64,000 nt of DNA from assembly GCF_000321225.1 (NCBI RefSeq), contig NW_004450267.1, positions 4,778,711-4,842,710 of the forward strand, read 5' to 3'. Every line of letters begins with the position of its first letter. Position 1 is the first letter of the stretch. Under the pieces are notes generated by a model that was not told the origin of the DNA, ran no database searches, and was given only the letters and a program-made list of their open reading frames with translations. The position numbers and the translations under genes were made by a program. Source of the DNA: Odobenus rosmarus divergens. Taxonomy: Eukaryota; Chordata; Mammalia; Carnivora; Odobenidae. Shown here one piece after another: positions 10,970 through 56,156 of this stretch.

Positions 10970-13900
10970 GTAAATTCCCTACGTGCGGTTAAGTTAAGCT
11001 GCAGCAAAGTCTGGATTGTTGCTGTTTGGATGTTCAGGGGGAGGGAGAAACTATGTCTGTGTGACTGAGCAGTAAATCCATGCGCCTCTCTGGAATAAGA
11101 ACTTGGGAGGGGGATTTCACATCTCCTTCCTGACCGGTGACATTGACCTTCTGGGTGATACTAATGAAATGCCAGCCTCTTTGATGTTTTCCTGCTTGGA
11201 CCAACAGTACAAGTTATTCATAGTGAAAGCTGTTTCGGACTTCTCAGTGGAGAGATTTTAGAGTTGGGCTTCCTGGGTGCTTGGGAAGCTTACACGGGGC
11301 TGTGGTCTGAGATACTGAAACTTTTCTTGTCTAGGTTCATCTGAGGGGTAAGGGAATCCAGGCCTGGAATGCTCACTTGTTAGAATTTATCTGCAGAGGG
11401 GTGTAGGATACATCATGAGAATGATTGCCAGGGACTGTGAGGCTTTTCAGATGCCGTGGGCACATGGCTTCCTCCTCATGGTTCAAAATGGCTGCTTGAG
11501 CTCCAGCCATCAAGTCTAAAATGAAGTCTTTCCAGCCACTGGAGAGGAGATGGGCATGCCTGCTCTCTTTAAGGGCATATATATTTTTTTTAAGATTTAT
11601 TTTTAAGTAATCTCTGTACCCAACATAGGGCTCAAACTTACAACCCCAAGATCAAGAGTCACGTGCTCCTCCGACTGAGCAAGCCAGACACCTCTTTAAG
11701 GGCATATTTTGAATGTCCCATACTTTTTGCTCATTTCCATCCTGATGGTCAGAATGTATTACATGAACACACCTAGCTGTGAAGAAAGCTGAAAAATAGT
11801 CTTTATATCTGACCAGATGCCCAACTAAAGAGACTAAGGAAGGAAGGAAGCAATGGATATTGAGGAGACATGCAGCTGGCCCTGCCATAGGGCTCACAGC
11901 TGGATTCGTTTCTTCAGGTGAAAGGTCCAGTCTTTGCCACAGTTTTTTTAACCTGAGCCAGTAATAAAAACAAAAAACAAAAAACAAAAAAAACAGCCAG
12001 ATTGATCTGACCTTGATTTTGTTTCCCTTTGACCTTCCTTTTTTTAAGGTATTTATTTATTATTTATTTATTTTAGCCACAGGGGGCAGAGGGAGAGAGA
12101 GAGAATTTCAAGCAGACTACCCGCTGAGCTTGGAGCCTCAAGCAGGGCTGGATCTCAGGACCCTGAGATCATGACTTGAAAACAAATCAAGAGTCATATG
12201 CTTAACTGACTGAGGCACCCAGGCGCCGCTGCCTTTCACCTTCTGACATGGAAAGAGAAGACAGCAAAGAGGCTGTAGGAATAAATAGAAGTCAAGAGCC
12301 CCAAACAGCCAGCAGTGTTATCAAGCCTGAGATATGGGGCTTGGAGCTGAGATGCAGAAATTAAGAGCTGGGTTTGCTCACCCCCACCCCTCAGAGCTCT
12401 GGGACACTGCGGGACAGGGGCCCAGACCAGCCCCAGGAAGCCAAGCAGGTTTTTAATTACATGAGTACTGCTTGAATACGTTCTTCTAAACATCTTAAGT
12501 ATCACAGACAACACCAAAGTCGCTTCTGACTGTAACCGTAATCGCTCGTTCCCTTCCCCGGTCTCACGCGCCTGTCCTGAATAACAACCATCATCACAGG
12601 GATGGGTTTTTGACTCTGACTTTGGAGGCTTTAGCACTCCACAGAGAGGACTGGAGCCTCCCCCTGCCCCTCCCCCCACACACCTTGCCCAGGGCACACA
12701 GTCCCCTCACTTCCCAGGCGTGCTTCCCCTGGGCCCCCTCTACAGGGAGACCTCGGAAGGGCTGAGCTCCCCTATATTCATTTCTATTGCTGCCCAACAA
12801 ATCAGAGGTCAGGTATGCGCTCTCTGCTCAGGGTGTCACAGGGTTGAAATCAAGGTCTGGGCTGTGCTGAGTACTTGTCCGGAAGCTATGGGGGAGAACC
12901 TGTTCAAAGCTCATTCTCGTCTGTTGGACAGATTCGGTTTATTGCTGCTGTGGACCTAGAGGCCATTCACGTTCCTTGCCAGGGGTCCCTCCACCTTTGA
13001 GCCAGCAACATGCATCTAGTCCTCATGGTTTGAATCTCTGACGTCCTCTTCTGCCACCAGCTGAAAAAATTCTCCGCTTTTAAAGGGCTCGTGTGGTTAC
13101 ATCAGGCCCACACTGGGTTACCCCCTATCTAATGGCCGCTGTCCTCTGCCACATAACCTAAGCACCGGAGTGAAACCCATCGTCTCCAGAGTCCCGGGGA
13201 TTGTGCGGGGCACGTTCACGAGGGGGTGGGAGCACCTTGGGGCCGTATCCCCTGCGCTTGGACCTGGCTCACCTCTGCTTCTCTGTCCGCAGAGGACATC
13301 CTGGGCATCGAAGCTGCACGGCCTTGGGAATTCCACCCCAGCAGCTCCTGCCGCACGGTGCTCTTCCCACTGCTGACCTCCGGCTCCACCTTCTGGCTGC
13401 TCAGGCTCTGGGAACAGTGGGGGCCGTGGCCGGGCCCAGTGAGTGGCTACGTGCTGCTGGTGGGGCCCCGACTCCTCCTCACTGCCCTCTCCTTCGCCCT
13501 GGACTTGGCCGTGTACCGCCTGGCCCCGCTGTGGGGGGCGGAGCGCTGGAACGCCCTGGTCCTGCTGTCTGGCTCCTACGTCACCCTGGTCTTCTACACG
13601 AGGACCTTCTCCAACGCCATCGAGGGACTGCTCTTCGCGGGGCTGCTGGTGCTGGTGTCCCCCCGGTTAGCTTGGAGCCCCACACGCAGGAAGCCTGCTC
13701 CGGGCCCGTGGGCACACAGCTGGCTCCTTGGGGGCATCGTGGCTGCTGGCTTCTTCAACCGGCCCACGTTTCTGGCCTTTGCTCTGGTCCCACTCTTCCT
13801 CTGGAGCACCTGTGGGGCCGCAGACCCTGGCTTCAGGTCGCTGGCGAAGGAAGCCCTGGCACTGCTCCCCGGGGCGAGCCTCGTGGCGGCAGTGTTTGTG

Positions 13901-14860
13901 GCTGTGGACAGCTGGTATTTCTCCAGTCCCTCTAGATCCAGGACCCTTGTTCTTACACCTGCCAACTTCTTGTACTACAACCTGGATCCTCAGAACCTGG
14001 CAAGGCACGGCACACATTTGCGGCTCACTCACCTGGCAGTTAATGGTTTCCTGCTCTTCGGGATGCTGCATGCCCGGGCCCTGCGCGCGGCGTGGCAACA
14101 GCTGCAAGCCTGCCTCCGAGCCTTTGCACAAATGCGCTTCCGGAGGGCTCTGGGGGGCCTGAGCCTGCTGTCTGGCCCCGGGTCTCACCTCCTGCTCCTC
14201 TACTTCACGCCCCTGGCCCTGCTCTCTGCCTTTAGCCACCAGGAGGCTCGGTTCCTGATTCCCCTCCTGGTCCCCCTCGTCCTGCTTTGTAGTCCACAGA
14301 CCCAGCCTGTGCCCTGCAAGGGCTCCCTGGTCCTCTTCAATGTCCTGGGTGCCCTTTTCTTTGGCTGCCTGCATCAGGGGGGCCTAGTGCCCGGCCTGGG
14401 GCACCTGGAGCAGGTGGTTCATGCACCTGCGCCCCCCAGCCTACCCACCCACTACACACTCCTCTTCACCCACACCTACATGCCCCCCCGGCACCTTCTC
14501 CACCTCCCGGGCCTGGGCTCACCCGTGGAGGTGGTGGACATGGGCGGGACCGAGGACTGGGTCCTGTGCCGAGCCCTGAACAACTTCACCAGACAACCAG
14601 CCTGTCAGGTGGCTGGTGGGCCATGGCTCTGCCGCCTTTTTGTGGTGACCCCTGGCACCGCCAGGCCTGCCATGGAGAAGTGCCACTTCCCTCTCAAGAG
14701 TGAGACACTCCTGTTTCCCCACTTGACCCTGGAAGACCCACCAGCCCTGTCCTCACTGCTGAGCGGGGCTTGGAGGGACCATCTCAGCCTCCACATCTTG
14801 GAACTAGGGGAGAAGCCTGACAATGTGACCAAAAAGCCACTGCCCACGATTCAGCCATAG
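10852..14860 (+). CDS. PIGZ: PIGZ, GPI mannosyltransferase 4 (two coding exons)
   Basis: CDS is join(10852..10969, 13293..14860), 1686 nt, 561 aa. PIGZ (SMP3 homologue, glycosyltransferase family 22) transfers a fourth mannose from dolichol-phosphate-mannose to GPI precursors in the ER membrane. What is seen: an N-terminal hydrophobic segment followed by HPDEFFQ at residues 27-33, the lumenal acidic motif shared by PIGB, ALG9 and ALG12-type enzymes; many Leu-rich membrane segments; a conserved [18 protein letters not shown] block near the middle; and sequence closely matching human PIGZ throughout. Splicing is phase 1: donor gtaaat at 10970, acceptor ccgcag ending 13292, with split codon Glu40. 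An in-frame TAG 18 nt before 10852 fixes this start. The C-terminus runs about 13 residues past the remembered human end. Identity is near certain; the non-coding 5' exon is not resolved. Confidence 0.96.
11584..11692 (-). repeat. Old short tRNA-like SINE
   Basis: About 110 bp: 'ctctgtacccaacatagggctcaaact' and 'actgagcaagccaga' are decayed B-box and A-box regions. In the PIGZ intron. Confidence 0.75.
12039..12228 (-). repeat. SINEC
   Basis: Reverse copy in the PIGZ intron; flanks cctttgacctt / cctttcacctt. Confidence 0.92.
13293..14860 (+). CDS. PIGZ: PIGZ coding exon 2 (terminal)
   Basis: One long exon carries about 93% of the protein, as in other mammals where most PIGZ coding sequence lies in the last exon. 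Acceptor ctctgtccgcag; stop TAG at 14858-14860. It contains an NFT sequon near the C-terminus and an additional NVT in the extended tail. The coding sequence is clearly more G+C-rich than its flanks. Confidence 0.95.
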
Positions 14861-15270
14861 GTGAAGGCACCACTCCACCTTCTCTGTGGGTGGCTGGGCT
14901 GGAGCAGAGCCCTGGTTCTCTTCCTTTCCTTTCCCTTCCGGAATTCCCACTACTGCCTCCCCTGTGCATGGGCTTTGGCTGCTCTGCCTTCTGGGTAAGC
15001 TGGCACCCTTTTCCCCTTAAAGACCAAAGATCTGGCCAGGGTCCCCAAAGAAGCTGGTGTAACCAGTGTCTGGTGAACAGCCTCATGTCTGTTCCTGCCC
15101 TATCCCTTCTAGCCACTGTGATGTTCTGGGATATAAGAGCACCTGGTTATGAAAAGAGAGAGATCTGCTAATGACATTTCTGAATGACCTCTCTCAAACC
15201 TTCCAGGATGCCTTACCTCTTGCTGTCATGATAACCCTCCGGCTTCCTGGGTCACCGGGAAGGAGGCAGT

Positions 15271-15440
15271 GTGGTGATGAGAGAGCAGGCAGCTCTGACT
15301 CGAGAGACCTGAGGTCCAGTCCCTGGTCTGCCTGCCACTCCCTGGCTGTGTGATCTTAAGAAAGCCCCTTCCCCTCACCTAGCTTCAGTTCCCAATCTCT
15401 CCAGTGGATAAAAGCATCTAAGAGGTGTCTGCCAGCTAAC
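15271..15440 (+). repeat. MIR fragment
   Basis: 'ggctgtgtgatcttaag' and preceding/following phrases follow the MIR core. Confidence 0.6.
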
Positions 15441-16771
15441 ACTGTGTCATGCCCTGGTCTGCAGCACATGTCCCCTGGCTAAACAGGCATATCTGTCGCA
15501 AAGCTCCTTAAGCAGCATGGGTGTGGTACTCTGGTGCCTGTTAATCTCAGCGTTTGGTTATTACCAAAACAAGTAGTTCTGGAACTTTTCTCCCCATCCT
15601 CTTCTACGCCTGTCCCCGAGAGAGGCGGTGGGACCTTTCTGCATCTCACACTTTAAGGGTCATTCTCTGGGACTGGGGAACACAGATGTTCTCCCTCCTC
15701 AGCCTGTGCAAGTGGGAATGGAGAACAAACAATGCTGTTAGTAGCTGGCTGCACTTGAGAACTCTCTGGTGCCCCCAGAGACTGCTTCAGTGTGATCTGG
15801 TCACTGTCTAAGCTCAAAGCCCTGGTCAGAAACCTCTTCACAGGATGGAGCGGAGCACCTGCTGCTCTGGTGAAAGCCATCACAGCCCCAGGCGCAGGGC
15901 TCCCCACATCTAGGGGCACCGCTGCCAATCCACTGGGAAGGTGAGGAGCCGCGGCGCTCGACCTGTCCTCACCAGCCCCCTCCTCAAATCCCTCCCGCCT
16001 CCTGCGAATAAGCGGCATGCAGGCCACAGAAATCGGCGAGCTGGAAATCAGCGCAGAGCTGGAGACCAAACCAATACTAATGACCAAGCCTGAGCACTCT
16101 TCTAGTCCCGCCTTCTGCTGGCTGAGGTTTGGGTCAACTTGGAGCAACGGCGCCCAGTTGTGCTGCTCTGGGGCAGCTGCTCATCTTGGCACCACGCCCT
16201 CCTCGGGACTCCAGCCCCGAGCAAGAGCAGAGTCAGTGATATGCCCGTCAGTGCTCAGCAGCCCACTCTCTGGGGGCAGAAAAGCCCCCATGTGTAGCAT
16301 TGGCCGATTCCCGTGGCATAAATACTCCCACCCTGGCTGATTTCAAACTACCAAAATGATGCTACTGAACTCCAAGTTGGTAGGAGATGCCAAAGATCTG
16401 CCCTCAGGAGCCAGTAGATGTTGGCTCCAGCAAACTACTGGACATTTCCCTCTTTTAAATTCCGTAGTACCCATTCATGTCAATGCATTGCTCTTGTGGT
16501 TTATGTTTCTATGAACCTCTGATTTGTCTTCCTATCCCTAGAGCTTAGCATCATCTCTGGCACACAGTAAACACTTACTGTTTACTTTGCAGCCAAAGAT
16601 GGCTTTTCTGCCCAAGTGCCATCTTGGAGACACCCCAGACTCTAGGGTCCCAAAACTTCTTGGGACTTTTGCCTCTTCTCCCCCCCAGTTGCATCCACAA
16701 TCTCAGAATTCCCTGGAGGAATTCCAGGGAATTGGTTGTAGCAGTCCATGTAGATTGTTGGTCTGGCCTCT

Positions 16772-16777
16772 AATAAA
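16772..16777 (+). terminator. PIGZ: Candidate PIGZ poly(A) signal AATAAA
   Basis: Canonical hexamer followed within about 20-30 nt by a GT-containing stretch (aaagtgttgatat). It is the first clear canonical signal seen after the stop codon. Not supported by transcript data. Confidence 0.35.
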
Positions 16778-17682
16778 TTTGTCCACAAAGTGTTGATATC
16801 TAGGTCTATGTAGTATCAAGGGGTGAATCAGAATTGCCCTGCAAGATAGCAGGGTAAGTTGCTTCCCTGCTTTGCTTTCTGGCAGAACTTAGAAAAGCTT
16901 GAAAAGCTTGCTGGGAGATTGCCACTGGGGGTGGTGGGAAGAAGTTGATGTTTCTCTTTAGTAATAGGGTAACTGGTGGGATGGCAAGCCAGTGACTACA
17001 ATCACTGGAGGCTTCTCCAGTGAAGCAGGAGGCATCCAAATGACCTGTAGCTGGAGCAGAAAGGACCGTTTTCTCTCTCTGCTCCGACTCCCTCTAAAAA
17101 ATGGAGGGAACTTAGTTCTTACACACTTCCTCCATGAGAAACAAACAATTGCCCCCTTCTCTTGCTTTCTCTCCTCTTACCATAATGACCAATTTGTCCA
17201 GTAGTTTCATTGCTTCCAGCACTGCTTCCGTTTTTGTCCCTGCCCGTCTGGAGAAAAGACCTACCAGTGAGTGTGCTTACCTATGTTGAGGGTAGGGAGT
17301 CAGGCTGGGGACTAATATTCTGCTGCTGAGATCCAGAGACAAATGAGTGGGGCTGAGACCAATGTGGCAGAAAGGCCATAGAAGGAACAAGCTCCTCAGG
17401 CTCCTCCCTGCCAGCCTCAAAGTAGAATCCAGAGCTGCCTATGGTCTGGGAGGAGTATTTGTCCTTTGGTAGGATAGGAGGGTAGGATGCCAAACCAGGA
17501 CTTTGGTCATTCGGAGAGTGGGACTTCGGGCCTTAGAGAGGATTAAACAGCAGCACCTCTAATGGGACATCAAATCAAAAGTACGAACATTAGGAATGTT
17601 ACTTTAGCTTCTCCATCCCCACAGGAGGTCTCTCTGGCCCTATCCAGCTGTTTCTCTGTAACTATCAGAAAGGCCAGGATAT

Positions 17683-17877
17683 GGGACGCCTGGGTGGCTC
17701 AGTCGTTGTCTGCCTTCGGCTCAGGTCGATCCCAGGGTCCTGGGATGAAGCCCCACATCGGGCTCCCTGCTCTGCGGGGGCCTGCTTCTCCCTCTTCCAC
17801 TCCCCCTGCTTGTGTTCCTGCTCTTATCTCTGTCTCTGTCAAATAAATAAATAAAATCTTAAAAAAAAAAAAAAAAA
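17683..17877 (+). repeat. SINEC
   Basis: Flanked by gccaggatat on both sides; A18 tail. Confidence 0.94.
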
Positions 17878-18206
17878 AGCCAGGATATAAATTCTGGTTG
17901 GTCACCAGCCTAAAAGCATCTCCCATGGCTTCAACCTTTCTAGATTGCACAATTAACTGTGGAGCCTAATTAGAGGCGATCAGAAAATCAGTCAGAAGCT
18001 TCGAATGACAAGGCATTTCTGTATACTACGGATTTCCTACTCATGGGTCCATTAGCTATCTTGATTGTATCCCAGATCCTCTAAAACTGATGATAGGAAT
18101 CCGTGTAGCTTGTTCCCTCTGTAATAGGCAGTTCCAACGCCCAGAGGTGATAACGGGGTGGGGGACGTGAAGGCCGGCATTAAAGGTCAGGGCAAATGCT
18201 GCAGAG

Positions 18207-18605
18207 ACTTGTGGTTAAGGACTTAGGCCCTGGAGTCAAACGCATGTATTCACATCCCAACTCTGCAAGGATGCAGCCTACACTTCGTCATATGAAAGTG
18301 ATTGTAAGGGCACCTGGGTGGCTCAGTCAGTCGTTAAGCGTCTGCCTTCAGCTCAGCTCATGATCCCAGATTCCTGGGATGGAGCCCCACATCGGGCTTC
18401 CTGCTCAGCCGGGGAGCCTGCTTCTCCCTCTCTCTACTCTGCCTGCCGCTCCTCCTGCTTGTGCTCTCTCTCTCTCAAATAAATAAAATCCTTTAAAAAA
18501 GAAAAGAAAGTGATTGTAAGGAGATAACCCACACGGAGTACAATTAGCAAGTACCAGCACAGAGTAAGCACTCCAAATGCGCTAACGAGTATTACCATGG
18601 GCCTA
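18207..18605 (+). repeat. MIR split by a SINEC (18310-18505)
   Basis: 'cttaggccctggagtcaaa...aactctgc' before and 'cagcacagagtaagcactccaaa' after the insertion are the two halves of one MIR. Confidence 0.65.
18310..18505 (+). repeat. SINEC
   Basis: Flanked by gaaagtgattgtaag duplications. Confidence 0.95.
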
Positions 18606-18675
18606 TAGTCCCCAGGAACCCTAACCCATCTCGCTGGAGAAGTACCACACTCACACCCATTACTCGGCTCACACA

Positions 18676-18681
18676 TTTAAT
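18676..18681 (-). terminator. NCBP2AS2: Candidate NCBP2AS2 poly(A) signal ATTAAA
   Basis: First minus-strand hexamer variant seen after the NCBP2AS2 stop, about 400 nt downstream. Confidence 0.3.
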
Positions 18682-19079
18682 CAGAGTATTTTGGCAGCTG
18701 TGTCTTTCCATCCATGCTCTCTCCCCTGGAAGTAGCGCGCTGCTCTATCAGTGCAGAGGAGGCATCATTGAACACGAGTTTTAGTCCCATGCGCACAGGG
18801 CAGACTCCTTCGGGCTGTGGTTCGGGACATGGCTCTCTGTACGTGATGTACCAGGGCCCGAGCTTGGGGGGCTTTCTTCACGCCGTGCCCAGTCCGATCA
18901 CAGGGCTTCCCGGGGATGTCGGTTTGGCCTGGGCTCTCTGATGAATGAGACCTCTGAAAGCCGACAGTCTGACTCGGGATTCAAAGCCGTGCTCAGTGCC
19001 CAGGATGACTGCCTAGCGCCGAGGCCCGCGTCGAACCCAGAAGGGAAAGCCGGCGACCCTGGCCCGACCCAGCTTGGGT

Positions 19080-26918
<7,839 letters not shown>

Positions 26919-27302
26919 GTGGTGAGAGCCCAATCATGAAAACTCACTCCTTTGGCCTGTTGAATTTGCCATGCGTTACCCAAGGTCTGCAAACCTGCCC
27001 ACTTTTAACATGCTTTGATCAAGGTCTCTACTGAGCTCGAAGCCATTTTATGGGTGTCCTTTGAAAATTATTAAAGGACAGAATCCAAAGGAATGCCTTT
27101 ATTCTGTAGTCTTAGAATCTTGGCCATACGTCAGCTTGCCGGAATGATTTTATGTCACCAGGTCAGAATTTGTGTTCTGTGGCAACAGGTTTCATTTATC
27201 AGCCCAAAACACCACACTTTTTTCAGGAAGCTGGAAAATTTTAAAAATTGATAATAGGTTCCTGGTCTTCATTGGGGCCTCAAAAATTTTAAGTTTGCAG
27301 GA

Positions 27303-27318
27303 AATAAAAATGTAATAA
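27303..27318 (+). terminator. NCBP2: NCBP2 poly(A) signals (two overlapping-range AATAAA)
   Basis: AATAAA occurs at 27303-27308 and again at 27313-27318, followed by a T/GT-rich stretch (ttttgctatgttgtactgttc). This gives a 3' UTR of about 0.4 kb. ATTAAA near 27839 could serve a longer form. Confidence 0.6.
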
Positions 27319-28527
27319 ATGGGGTTTTGCTATGTTGTACTGTTCTGAATGTAAGATGTTTGACAACTGAGTTTGTTTTCTGTGTTGAGTTCTAATCTCT
27401 AAAGGCAAACTTAGAGGAGTCAAGGGAACTTCCTAAATTGTTGATGCAAAAGTAAGCCTTAGACTGTCCTAGGAGATACCACCAGCTTATGTGCTTTATG
27501 TATTAAAATTTGACTAGTATTTACTGTACACATTTTTCAAAAGATGTGTTCTACTTAAAGATTCATTTTCAGAGTGATCTCAGGAATGGACTGGGTTTAA
27601 AAAAGAGGTTGAAAAATCAAGAGAACACTTAACAAGAACAATCAGAATTGCGTCCCACAGGAAATGTGTTTCAGCCAATTTTCATTTGAAGTCTGTCTTG
27701 TTTTTTCCCTAATTGTGCTTACCGAGCTTCAGAGCCTGTATAGTGAGCTGACAGTCTCTATGGTGAAGGGGGTCTACAAAATTTATTTTGCATGTGTAAG
27801 GCACAAGGTGATTTCTCTAATATATATGAACTGTTGCTCATTAAACTTAGTCTAATATAATTTTCCCTTACTCTGTTGCTAGATGAAAAAATTTCACTTA
27901 TGTATCTAACTTCCACTAGAGTTTTTGAAAGTTGGGGCTGAAGTATCTCAATGTGAACATCTTTCACATTACAGTAAGTACAGGTTCTCTCATAAGTTCA
28001 AGCTGATTATTTGGATTAAGAGCTATAACTAGTTCTAAATGCTTAGGAAAGAAGCATTTGCAGATGTTTAATGAGGACATAATCATTTTGAAAATTTCTT
28101 TTACACTGTAGTTTGAATTAATGTATTTTATAATTTTGTAGTAAAATATAACTCAGATTTCTACAGGCCTTAAAACCATAGACCGTGGTTCCTGTTTGAA
28201 TTGTCAGACCAAGTTATCTTTGTCTCTGCCCCACTACCTCACCTATACAAGAGTGACACCGGAACTCTTACTCTGGAATATTTGTGAGTAAGGTGAATTT
28301 GCGCATGTCCGTTTTGATTTGACAGTTACCTAATATGGTAGCCACTAGCTATGCTCAGAGAACACTGCCATCATTGCAGAAAATTCTGTTGGGCGGTGTT
28401 ATTTAAGGGTAGGCTGCTGGTCACTGTTCATAAATGAGCCTTGTCATGACAAGAGTATCCCTTTGAGAAACTATTCACTGAACAGTACATGTTATTCAAG
28501 AGAACACACATTTATAAAGGCATTTAG

Positions 28528-28533
28528 TTTATT
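28528..28533 (-). terminator. SENP5: Candidate SENP5 poly(A) signal (distal)
   Basis: AATAAA on the minus strand, about 3.1 kb after the SENP5 stop; it would end SENP5 roughly 1.2 kb from the NCBP2 poly(A) site. Confidence 0.3.
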
Positions 28534-30251
28534 TTTCAAAAAAATATTTTTGCTAGGTTTGAGTAATTTTACATGATCACAATCTTTAAATAAATTCTTT
28601 TTCTGACCAAAAGGTACCATTTAAGTCAACAGCTTATCTAGGCTGTTTTTGTAACACCCAAATACAATTAGCACTTCTCTGATGGTATAGTCCCTAAGTC
28701 TTAATTATCTATAGGCCAAGAGGCATGAGCCTCACACATAAGAAAAGCAGGTGCTTTACAACTGCTGATTAGTTCGGTTTCTTAATTAAGCAGAGCAGGT
28801 AGTCAGTATATTCATTCAGTTCACACTATTAACACGCTTGAAGGGTCTGATTCATCCAGAGCTCTCCCAGTCAGCACTTCTAACCCAGGGAACCAGTGAA
28901 GCAAAACTGCAGAGAAAAGGGCAGCTCTAGACTAGTGCTGGCTGTGTCCCAGTTAGGGCTGTTGTTCTGTTCCAACTATGAATCCAACATGACCGGTGTC
29001 ACTCATATTCAGTGATAAGTTGAAAATATGATGCAAAACCAAAAAGTGATTGGGGGACTTTTGGCAGCAACTGCTGCTTTTCCCTTCCTTAAGAGATCCT
29101 CTCTTAAGAGAACTCAACTAAAAGTTGAATTAAATCTACATTCATTGCTACAGATTTAACATAAGGACAAATCACTGGAAAGAAATAACTACAGACCAGT
29201 AAGTGTGTTGATGGACAGGACTGCGCACGGCTTGAAGGCACATCGTAAGCAGCTTTTAGTTTGTACAAGGCCTGCACTCAACCCCCAAAGCATAAGGGCT
29301 GCCCACCTTGTGAGCACCCAAACAAACAATTCAGTGCCAAGCTAGTGACAATAAAACAATGCCTGCCTCTTCCACCAGCAGCCAAGACTACATTTCAAAA
29401 ATGTCCTTGTTGCAAGGAAGAAATTATTGCAAACATGAGGACAAAGGCCCTTCTGATGTAGGGCTTGGACTAAATAGAGGTTCACACCTAGTCACGAGAA
29501 TGGGAAAAGCGACTATGTGCTAAAACCAAGTTTCATGAACAGAGAAACATTTTGAACCAGATTCGTAAAATATTTGACATTTAGGCAAAAGCATGCCAGA
29601 CAATGCACCTCAAGCTGCCTTATTAAACTGGAAGTGAAAGGGAAGCTGGCCTTCGACAGTTCGCTTTAGTTACCTATGCACACCCCTGCTTGCCTCAGAG
29701 GGTGACCATTTCTCAAACTGGAGGAAATGGCAACTCAAGTTTTGGCCATGAAGATTCAGAACACAGTTGTATGTGTCTTTTCTACATGCCTCATTCCGTC
29801 CGTGAGGAGGTTAGCTGGAGCTCTAAAGTTTAAGATACTGTGAATCCACAGCCTAGTTATACTGGCTACTTTGTATAACTACCTCCCTCCCCCCCGCAAA
29901 AGTTAAGCAAATGTCTTACATGCAGATCTGAAAAAAATCTCACGTTTTGCATAATCATGTAGGAAAACCTCAAGAACATATCCTCCCCACTTAAACTGTC
30001 ATCTTTGCTAATGCTGACATAACCCTAACTGTAGCAGCATAAAAGTGCCTCTGATCTCAGTAAGAAATACTGACCTGGTTTTACAGTAAGTCCAGAGGGC
30101 TCTGGAGAGTGCTGGGGCTCTTTACAACGTAAACACTGGTGTTGGTGCTTAGGATGGGGGGTGGGGACCCTGCGTGTAAATATGTTGGGACTCTACCCTC
30201 AACTGCTGGCAACCTCACCTTCTGGCCAAGTTAAACTGCACATTTTAGCTT

Positions 30252-30257
30252 TTTATT
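30252..30257 (-). terminator. SENP5: Candidate SENP5 poly(A) signal (proximal)
   Basis: AATAAA on the minus strand, about 1.36 kb after the SENP5 stop. A second candidate lies at 28528-28533. Confidence 0.3.
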
Positions 30258-31612
30258 TTCAATACCCCACACCTAACCAGCATAATGCCAAGCATCTTCT
30301 GTCATTAACTTGGTATTGTGTGTAAGCTTCTGAGATTCTTACATACACCTTTGTGTTCTTTCTGCCCCACTTCAAAAGATAATTGGGTAATTTAACATGC
30401 ATCTTTCTGGATTCCCCTTCCTTTCAAATATCACAAAAGGCTAGAATAAAAATGTAAGATCCATTACTTTAATCCTAATGCAGCTAAGCAAAGGACAAAA
30501 TGTGGAGCCCCGCATGCTGCTGAGATCACTAGAGGTAAGAGCAAAAAACCTCAACATCTGCTCTGCTCCTGTGCAGTTGTCTCGTTACCCTTCCTCTTCT
30601 CTCCTCCCCACGCATCTGCAAAAGACCTGGTCCGTCTTCAGTTTTGAAGATTTATATTTTAAACACCCTTGGAAAAAGAAAGGTGTTTGGTAAATCTTAA
30701 TTTCTTCCATATGGGAGATCACACAAGGATAACCACAACTTGTAAAGTACTTAGAAAGGCTGAATTCTCATGTGTTTGACCACTAGGTTTAATGGACAGT
30801 AACATTTTTAATGGGCCAAAACCAAAAATCCAGAGAATTCAGTGTTCTAGCAAAAGCCTTTATAAGATGTGGGAATTTGTTATAATTCTTCTTACAGCCA
30901 AGATCGAAATTTCTCATGTGTTAATGTAATTGGATCCCCAAAGTTGTCTTTTTCTCACACCTTAATCCACTCCTCCCAAAGCAGGCACTGCACTTTATAA
31001 GGGTGCCTCTAAAAACGGAACACACCAGTCAGGTTTGGCTTTCTTCTCACCCTTCAAAAGGAATGCAACTCGGCAAGACTCACTTGGAGAGGGAAGTCAG
31101 TGAAAGGTGCAGCAGGTAAAACAGGACTGGCTTTGTCAAAACCACCACTCCTAGCTACCCTTTATGCCCCAGGGAACAACTATCATTCTCAGAGTTACGT
31201 TGTATTGAAAACATCCTGCGCTTTTAGGTTCTGGGATTAAATTTTAAACCTGTATTCAGTTCACGTCTAAGTTTCAAAAGCCGCACCAAATCTACTAGGT
31301 TTTTTTTTGTTTTTTTTTTTTAATACTCTGCACTGCATGCTCTGTCTATATGCATGCGTTTGGATAATAAATATTAAATATGGGGGAAACACACGGAATC
31401 CATAAAATTAAAAATAAAACCAAACTGAACATTAAAAAATAGTACACGGTAGCTAGAGAAATGAAAAGGGCAAAAAACAAATTTGAGGTAACAATAGTGG
31501 CCCAACACCACTGATCTGAAATATCTATAAAAATTCAAATAAGTGTTTGGAGATTCAAGTAACAAACCATCTGCTTCAACTTGGTCAGACCTCCCAGAGT
31601 CCCTGCTGAGTT

Positions 31613-56156
<24,544 letters not shown>

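Larger units (their letters stand above)
10970..13292 (+). other. PIGZ: PIGZ intron
   Basis: A 2.3-kb U2-type intron. It holds an old short tRNA-like SINE (about 11584-11692, minus), a SINEC (about 12039-12228, minus) and an A/CAAAAA-rich tract near 11968-11992. The remainder shows no further gene; long open frames at 12236-12800 are G+C-driven and lack splice or homology support. Confidence 0.85.
14861..17682 (+). other. PIGZ 3' UTR and downstream flank
   Basis: No gene recognised. A MIR-like fragment lies at about 15271-15440 and a possible second old fragment near 16490-16600. The nearest strong poly(A) signal after the PIGZ stop is AATAAA at 16772-16777, which would give a 3' UTR of about 1.9 kb. 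ORFs at 15653-16340 lack any recognised protein similarity. Confidence 0.5.
26919..31612. other. Convergent 3' UTR zone of NCBP2 and SENP5, no young SINEs
   Basis: 4.7 kb between the two stop codons. The NCBP2 3' UTR extends rightward; the SENP5 3' UTR extends leftward from 31612. No SINEC is present here although they average about one per 1.3 kb elsewhere, which fits long exonic UTRs. Short ORFs at 29261-29461 and 30478-30693 have no recognised similarity. Confidence 0.55.

Noticed and set aside
12236..12800. Overlapping antisense ORFs (153 and 68 aa) in the PIGZ intron
   Set aside because: G+C-rich intronic sequence; no recognised similarity, splice logic or poly(A) signal.
13201..13935. 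244-aa ORF in another frame over PIGZ exon 2
   Set aside because: The PIGZ frame matches the known protein; this is a frame shadow.
13667..14374. 235-aa antisense ORF inside PIGZ exon 2
   Set aside because: Shadow of the G+C-rich PIGZ coding strand.
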